From Podochytrium sp. JEL0797 (taxonomy: Eukaryota > Chytridiomycota > Chytridiomycetes > Chytridiales > Chytriomycetaceae), in NCBI GenBank assembly GCA_027596195.1, contig JADGJG010000283.1:1-25818 (forward strand): a stretch of DNA of 25,818 bases, in the 5' to 3' direction. Under the pieces are notes generated by a model. It saw nothing but the letters and a program-made list of their open reading frames with translations. It searched no databases and was not told where the DNA came from. Of the stretch, positions 19,650 to 25,818 are shown one piece after another. The translations under genes were made by a program, and so were the position numbers. How positions within the stretch are numbered: position 1 is the first letter of the stretch; each line of letters opens with the position of its first letter.

Positions 19650-20177
19650 CTGTATTATTCAATATGAAATGCCATCGCGTTCGTAAATATTCTCGAATAA
19701 CTTGACTTTCCGCCCTTGTAATAAATTTGCGATCAAGCAAAACCTCGATACGGAGCGTATTTTTTGGGCTCACGCACGAATCGGTCGAGGTGACGGCTAT
19801 TCTTCGGTTTACGAATTCTCGGAGAAATTGGCGGTTGAATCAAATCTGATGGAAATTCCATCAAAACGCGGAACCGCCATTCCAGCTTGATTTTTGATCA
19901 ATAGATTGGTTACATTTATTTGCATCAAGTTTGACTGAAATTCAGTTGAAACACGAAAACGCTACAAATTGTGAGTTATTTATTTTCCAATGGAAAAAGG
20001 AGAATCAGCGGAATGCGGCTCTATTGGGTGGCGTACAGGCATTTCGAGGCTTGTGGCCCTGCCTGATTTGTCACGATACGTGTCGGTGCCACCTACACGT
20101 GTGTCATGTCGAGTATTTATTTCGATAAGAGATAAAAGGAGAGAAGGAGAACCGAGAAAACGTAATTCAAAAAGAAT
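19650..20177 (+). promoter_or_regulatory. Region between the two USP genes
   Basis: No gene is recognised in this 528-bp interval. Its last part (about 20000-20177) resembles the region upstream of the first USP gene and presumably contains the promoter of the second copy. Confidence 0.45.
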
Positions 20178-20855
20178 ATGCATCCTTCTACCATCACCAA
20201 AGTAGTTGTGGCAAACACCGCCTACAGCCTCCCCGCCCAAGACCAAAAAGTTGTCTTTCTGGCCGTCGACAACACCGTCTTTTCGGACTTCTGCGTGCGC
20301 TGGTTTCTAGACAACAACATCTTTGCAGATGCATTCATTTACCTCGTGAACGTTCAACCTCACTTTACTGGTGTCGATGCTTTAAATTTCCCAAGCGACT
20401 TAGACAAAGAGGAGAGCATCGCGCTGCTGAACAAGTATTCCGAGATTCTCAAATTTTTCGAGCGCCAATTCACTGCGCTCCTTCTTGTTTCGCATTCCCC
20501 AAAAGAAGCGATTGTGGCGAAAGCGATGGAGTTGGATGCACATATGGTAAATGCTTGCGTTTTTTCTCCATTTAAACTTGGATTGCTCATACTATTATTT
20601 CGTTATCAGGTCGTCATACTGCCAAATGCCCATCCTTGTGGTCAAGCCATCGACAGCCGAGTTGGCCAAGATGGAGAAACCTATGAGTCTGTGAAACAGC
20701 GTGCACCACGTGTTCTAAAAAATATCCATGTTTTCTTCATTCTTAGCGTTTGGCGGCAACTGGTACGAAAACACTTCTTCGTGTGCATCCACAAACACGG
20801 CGATTTGTGGCTCTCGGGATGCGTAAAACATTCTTTGACGGCGCGATCGAGTTGA
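20178..20855 (+). pseudogene. Second universal stress protein copy, ATP-loop deleted
   Basis: Exon 1 (20178-20546) encodes a Usp domain highly similar to the first copy (for example DNTVFSDFCVRWFLD and LLLVSHSPKEAIVAKAMEL). A 63-nt intron (20547-20609) occupies the same position. In exon 2 the sequence jumps from GTCGTCAT directly to ACTGCCAAATGCCC. Compared with copy 1, 71 nt encoding the GSRGSDGLSRLVSGNS loop and the next residues are missing, shifting the frame. The original end (encoding MPILVVKPS) is still present in another frame, ending at a TGA near 20694. The shifted frame stays open to 20855 with an unrelated tail. Either a recent pseudogene or a protein with an altered, probably non-nucleotide-binding C-terminus. 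Confidence 0.75.
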
Positions 20856-21180
20856 ATTTTCAGTCATGATTGAAGCTGCTGCGTGAAAATTGACAGAAAA
20901 TTGATGCAACAGGAGATCTGTCAACATGGCAAAAACCCATCCTTTCTCGCCATATATGTTTCTTGTGTCAGCTAATTCTTTATTATCAATTGCATCATTT
21001 GCTTCTTCCAATCAATCCAACTTTTCACCATCTTTCTCAACAGGAGCAGCATCCCGACGCGTCACACGATTCCCATTCCAACTCTGCTCATAAACTCCAA
21101 ACTGCGGAATATAATACCCAATGGGCTTGAACAGACTTTCCTGCGTGGTCCCACCTCCAACTTCCAGCATCGAGTGTCTG
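20856..21180. other. Interval without a supported gene
   Basis: A minus-strand ORF (21011-20715) and another (21215-21012) cover this region. The latter reads VKVAFSSFDRHSMLEVGGGT and YYIPQFGVYEQSWNGN and looks protein-like. It could be the true 3' end of the next gene if a splice or frame difference exists, but I cannot join it with a GT-AG intron in phase. Confidence 0.35.
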
Positions 21181-22370
21181 TCAAACGACGAGAAGGCCAC
21201 TTTGACTGCCGTCACAGGAGAAAGTTGTCACCTGCATATATGTGCCGTGGTAGATTTGTGGGTTCAGTCATGAATTGAGTGAATTCAACAAACTACTCAC
21301 ATTAATATCAGATTGCATGGAGCAAAGCCCCGTCAAACTGGAACCAAAGAGCTCAGCAGTTGCACCAGAGTTTGGGTAGTGTTTGTCGAGAAAGGCTGGC
21401 AAATTTGCGAGGAATTTGGCATTTCTTTCAAACATCTCCACGGGAGAAGTCAGTTCCTGAATTTATTTGTTAGAAATGGACACTGAACAATATGCTGTTA
21501 CCCTCAAAATATTTCTGGCCTCCTTGGAGACTTGGTCGAGAAAAGCGGAATTCAAAACTCGATACGGAAGCGTCGTGTTCACATCTATAATGCACATTCG
21601 CATGACCCGGATATCGGCCATTTTCCGCATTAATGGACCTTCGCGTCTCTTGTGTGCAATCTCCTTCGCGGCTTTGAATTCCGCGTCGAGGATTCTCAAC
21701 TCGTCTCTCAGATGCGCGTTCCGAATATGGCGTAAACGCGATCGTTTCGGGTTTAAATGGAGTGCAAAGTCACGGACAAGGCGGTCCTGCAGCCGATCCA
21801 TTCTTCCCACAAGGTCATTTTCACGTGGCTCAAAGGGATACACGAGCGCAATGAAAAGATACAGGCAGGGACGATAGAATGCAGCCATCTTCTCGAGATC
21901 AGACTCAGTCAGATCGAAGGGAATACTGGAGCCCGAGTGTTGGATGGAGAAAGTCAGGGCGTGGTACGATTTGCGGAGGATTGTGGAGAGGTGTTCGACG
22001 GACGTTGTGCGCTGTTCCTCCTTCAGGAGGATGTCCACAGACATTGCGAGAAGTGACGCGATAACTATGGGAGGTACACTGGCGGGCATGCGGTTGTCGC
22101 GGCCGTTGCATTGGAGACGGGAGGGGAGAGTGGAGTCGCCTTGATCTTCTGGTTCATTCCCATGGTATTTCGGTTGATCAGCGATTCATAGTGAGAGAGA
22201 TCAACTCCAAGACCAGGGAATCTCACCTTGGGGGCGTGGGGCCTGTCGCATCGCGTGGAATTTCTTGGGAATTTCTGGCCAATTTCGATCCCACTTCGGC
22301 CTCGGCTCTCGACGTGCATTCTTTTTTTATATCTTCTATTTAAATATTTGCCAATATGCGCGTTTGGCAT
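21181..22370 (-). CDS. Hypothetical protein
   Basis: Model on the minus strand: 22370-22080, 22020-21502, 21456-21301, 21231-21181; GT-AG introns of 59, 45 and 69 nt with agreeing phases; 338 residues. The N-terminus is basic (NRRYKKRMHVESRGRSG). The middle is helical and charged (MDRLQDRLVRDFALHLNPKR, then HLRDELRILDAEFKAAKEIA). The third exon contains ELFGSSLTGLCSMQSDIN, which recalls the GS...SDxD strand-helix motif of terminal nucleotidyltransferases but ends in Asn where catalysis needs Asp, and the rest of that fold is not evident. I do not recognise the family. The last exon is doubtful, since a better-looking frame (21215-21012) continues out of phase. The first intron could instead be a frame error. 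Confidence 0.45.
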
Positions 22371-22483
22371 CAGATACAGGTTGACCTGATATTTACAGAT
22401 TTACATTCCTTCGAATCGGATTTTCATCAGTCACACGGCCCCTCCACGAATTTCCATCGCTGCACCCTTGAACGAGCTGCAAT

Positions 22484-25159
22484 ATGTCCAATGATTCCAA
22501 CCCAGCGATAGAATTAGAAAATACTGTTCCGTCTGAAACAAGCGATTCCATTCCACGTTTACAATCCGCGACGCGTTCCGACCGCGATATCGAAACCAAA
22601 ATTATTGAGACCCCACAAGCGAGTGATTCCCAAAACGCGATACCATCCACAGCCGAGCCCCATTTCAAAATAGAAGATGCCATTTCTCCAAACGACCTCA
22701 CCATCAACGACGGAGCAGAATTGCAAGATTTCCGCAACAGCACGGGAATGTTGGACGCAGACAAAACAACGCAAGAGTCGCGTTGGAGCACTGGAAACGC
22801 GCCCGAAATGGAGCCAAAGAAAACGAGCAAATATCGACTCAAAGAACTGATCCTAAAACACAACTTGGTCACGGACATCAGTCCGATTATGATGCTTGAA
22901 CCAAACCCCCCATCAAACCGTTCGCAAATGCCCAGCGTAGGTGATGCAGATGGCGGCGACGAAAAGAAGGCGCCCATTGCGCTCGTTGAAGAGAAGCAGA
23001 AAAAGCTCTTGAAAATGATTGGCGTTCTGTTCATGAAAAAGGGCACTGTGAGGGCTGTGAAAAGAAGTTCAATGTTATCTGCGAATTTTGGTAGCAGTTT
23101 TGCAGCCGCAGAGGATGGTGGCGCGGAAGTGAACGTCAATGTTCTCAATTACCAGTTGCCAGCCAATCTGCATTTGGATTTCAAGCCAACCCTGGCTGGA
23201 AGCAGTGTTCTTGCGCCGGACTTCAGGAATGGATTGAATGGAAGAAAGGTTTGCTGTGGATTTCGTTGGACGAAGCCTAATTATCGTTTCAGGTCTCGCA
23301 AGAAGGGCATTTGCTTATTCCGGGTGGCAACCATGGATCTTTGCGAAAATCTATCAACAAATCGTCCTTCAATCTTTCCCCCGTTGCCTCAACTGCCAAT
23401 TTGAGTAATAGAAGAAAATCGTTCGACGGGTCGCTTAAAATATCCTCCGACCATTCGGAAGATGCTCCAATAACAGATCCTGGAATCGCACTTTCAACAA
23501 TCGAAGATACCCCGAGAGTTATTCCTGTGGATGATTTCGCTGGCGGATCAGCTCAAAGTGCCGATACGCCTCAAGAGATTCCCGCTTGGAGGCAGCGCCT
23601 CACAAACTCAAATGTCGAGCGCGATGCTATAAAATTAATACGAGAGCTACCAGAAAGAGGAGAAATTGATTTCGATGCAGAAGTCCCACGATTAGATCCA
23701 TCCAGCATCGCCTTGTTGTTGGAAAACAGTACCAAAAATGCGAGAAATTCGCGCCGGGAGCGACGTGATGCAGATGCTTTGAAAATGCAGATGGAGCGGT
23801 TTGATTTGCAGGCACCGAGACCGAGTTTCATTCCGCGACCAACGAGCAAGCAGCAATCCAAGAGAGAGCGGGTCGAAATCATCCCATTGTCTCTCGTTCC
23901 GCAAGCAGAAGAAGCTCCAACCCCAGAAAACCCGTTGGAAGTCCCTTTCCCAGCCTACCAAACCGATACCAAACGCGAATCCACCCCGAAAAGAACGCAA
24001 CAAAGACCCCAAACGGTTCCTCTCGCGAAACCAAACCCAAACGCATTCAGAAACCGATTCTCAACGACAAAGTCCGCAAAACCGAGATTCAAACCCGCCA
24101 ACGCGATTTTGGAAACGAACTGCAAGAAGGAAGGAAACCGCGTGACGGTTCTAACTCGCGATGGATTTGGAACAGAACGTGAGTGAACCCACCAATCAAC
24201 TGTCTTGCCACTAAACATTCTTCCCAGTGCAACAAAAATCACCCACTGACCCAACCCGCAACCTCCTCTCCACCCACAAATCCATGTCACAAACCCAAAA
24301 CCACCACCACCACCAACCCACCACCGAAATCCCCTTCCCCATCCTCCCCCCCCTCTCCTCCCGCCCCATCACCGCCCTTCTCCGAACCAAAACCCCCTTC
24401 CCCCCGACCCCCTCAACCCGCCAATTCCTCGCCGATAGCACAATCAGCAGTTATAGCCAACCCCTCCCCATCACCCGCTACATCCCGAACGCGCAAAAGA
24501 AAATCAACGAACACGCCAACAAATTGACTCAACTGCGTGCACAGCGCGAAACGAAGCTGCAAGAAGCATACCTAGGAAACACAGCCGTGGCCCCGAAATG
24601 GTTCATGCGCCACGCGCAGCAAGTAATGAAACAACGAAACGAAGTGAGCGTCATGTTTGGGGGAAAGGTGCAAGGCCTAGCACCGACGTTTGACAGCCGG
24701 AAGCCACAGCATGCAGTTTTTGGAAGTCTTGGAAAAGTGCATTGGAGTGAAATCGGGAGGAATCGAGGGGAAGAGGATGGGTTTGTTGAGTTTCGGCAAG
24801 AGAGTCGTGGGGAGGTGGGTGGGGAGACTGGAGAAACGAGGCGCATGTTGGATGACTTGTTAAAAAGGCATCGAATTAATCGAATTGGGCAGGAAAAGGA
24901 TGTTGATGGCTGCGTTCGAAAACCTGCTGGAGTTAAAAATCCGGGATTTCTGGAAGCTGAACCGAGAGAGGAAGAGCAGAATATTGGATTGCTAGATTCA
25001 AATTCGAAATACGAGAAAAGAGTCAGCATGGGCGGGGGCTTCTTGTACACGAAAAACAAGGAAGTGGATACAAACACGGAAACGACGCGTCTGAGTACTA
25101 AAAAATCGCCAAAGAGTGTGTTGTGGGATCATTTGTTTGTGGAATCATTTTCCGTCTAA
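22484..25159 (+). CDS. Large, mostly disordered protein of unknown function
   Basis: Exons 22484-23248, 23293-24178 and 24228-25159 with 44- and 49-nt GT-AG introns; 860 residues. The start is the first ATG after an upstream AT-rich region. Most of the protein is polar and low in hydrophobics, with Ser/Thr/Pro- and basic-rich stretches and a His run in the third exon. More structured islands are: SKYRLKELILKHNLVTDISP (about 118-137); a helical segment near KQKKLLKMIGVLFMKKGT; a basic helix ERRDADALKMQMERFDL; and a likely conserved C-terminal module starting near ITRYIPNAQKKINEHANKL and running through KWFMRHAQQVMKQRNEVSVM and APTFDSRKPQHAVFGSLGKV. I recognise no named domain. AATAAA at 25362-25367 may serve it. 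Confidence 0.75.
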
Positions 25160-25406
25160 TTATATTTATCCAATCATTGATTCTCTTATTCCAATATTCT
25201 TTTCTGACTCTCATGCGACTCAAAACATCCACACATCCCCGTTCCATGACTTCCACTCTGGCCGAATACATTGCTCGCGCATGGTTAATTATGATGTACC
25301 GGTTCCATTCAGAGCCCCGCCCTTGCCACCCCAAAAAAAATATAATGTGGACACATTTCAAAATAAAGATTTTGCTGAATCCTTCCATACAGAAATGATC
25401 TCACTA
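25160..25406. other. Convergent 3' region
   Basis: AT-rich interval between the disordered-protein gene and the minus-strand small gene; contains AATAAA on the plus strand at 25362-25367. No gene is supported. Confidence 0.4.
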
Positions 25407-25733
25407 CTATTTCGAAGCTGAATATGCAAGAAGAGCTGTATAGCTCATCTCCCGGTGAAAATCACTCAAATGTCGGCCAAAGGGGTCAGTTCTTTCCTGA
25501 GAGGGAGAGAAAATGTAACTCTGTAAACGAAAGCAATCTGCTGATCCAATCCGGTCTCCCAGCATGATGTCGATTTGCCTGGCTCGTCGCAGGCGTGACC
25601 CCGTAAATTGTACCACGTGCCATCTCCATCACATTTTTCCGAATTGGCCAGCGTTCTCGTCTCGCCCGTACTCTTCCTGCACCCCTTCGCGACTCAGATT
25701 CCAATTATCTAAGCTCTGATCGAGTACTGCCAT
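25407..25733 (-). CDS. Small hypothetical protein (two exons)
   Basis: Exons 25733-25633 and 25578-25407 join in frame over a 54-nt GT-AG intron to give 90 residues. The first exon reads MAVLDQSLDNWNLSREGVQE and the second FRLQSYIFSPSQERTDPFGR. Support is the clean phase-matched intron and the open frame on both sides; there is no recognised family. It may have further upstream exons: a GTGAGC donor near 25804 and a possible acceptor near 25729 could link to sequence beyond the window. A competing plus-strand ORF from ATG 25745 (MPTCTLTADFLGGNNNQP) runs off the window end. Confidence 0.4.
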
Positions 25734-25818
25734 TGCTCACCACTATGCCAACTTGCACCTTGACTGCGGACTTTCTGGGTGGCAACAACAACCAGCCGCT
25801 CACCCTTGGTGGAATGAA

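Noticed and set aside
22393..23148. 251-codon minus-strand ORF
   Set aside because: Antisense to the first exon of the disordered-protein gene, without motifs or matching splice sites.
25745..25818. Plus-strand ORF running off the window end
   Set aside because: Only 24 codons are visible and it would start 12 bp from the start of a divergent, better supported spliced gene; too little evidence.
1..25818. CRISPR array, bacterial operon or phage features
   Set aside because: None seen; the spliceosomal introns and poly(A) signals show eukaryotic nuclear DNA.

Overview
This window is eukaryotic nuclear DNA. The coding genes are interrupted by many very short GT-AG introns (mostly 40-64 nt), often with CTAAC-like branch sites, and AATAAA signals follow several stop codons. 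The gene content (an HCN/CNG-type channel, a SNAP-25/Sec9-type SNARE, Rqc2/NEMF, a GPI-anchored-type secreted protein, a membrane-anchored GH31 protein, universal stress proteins) fits an early-diverging, probably zoosporic (chytrid-like) fungus. The taxonomic guess is inference. All gene models were spliced by eye.

Layout. (1) 2-3031: a DNA transposon bounded by a 13-bp perfect inverted repeat. It carries a two-exon DDE transposase (minus strand), a divergent second gene of unknown function (plus strand), and an internal control-like region with a long palindrome and two kinds of short repeats. (2) 3082-5036: an eight-exon HCN/CNG-like channel whose selectivity filter reads PCSFG where HCN channels have CIGYG. 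(3) 5049-6072: a SNAP-25-like SNARE gene (minus) with a decayed partial copy of itself directly downstream. (4) 6396-10309: an eight-exon Rqc2/NEMF gene. (5) 10447-10924: a small two-helix membrane ORF broken by a one-base shift. (6) 10941-11946: an inverted, 5'-truncated copy of the channel gene. (7) about 11950-13310: a decayed, probably mobile-element-derived ORF. (8) 13311-14900: no recognisable gene, but a strong G-quadruplex-type cluster. (9) 14901-18548: a secreted GPI-type protein, then a type I membrane GH31 homologue that appears to have lost its catalytic residues. (10) 19024-20855: tandemly duplicated universal stress protein genes; the second has a 71-bp deletion across the ATP-binding loop. 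(11) 21181-25818: a minus-strand hypothetical gene, an 860-residue disordered protein, and a small spliced minus-strand gene at the window edge.

The window is rich in local duplication. Four events can be read directly: channel copy inverted across about 5.9 kb, SNARE 3' end in tandem, USP gene in tandem with its promoter, and internal transposon repeats. The genes do not form a pathway. The most notable biology is the non-canonical channel filter and its truncated but conserved paralogue, the apparently non-catalytic GH31 ectodomain, and the two-gene transposon sitting against the 5' end of the channel gene.
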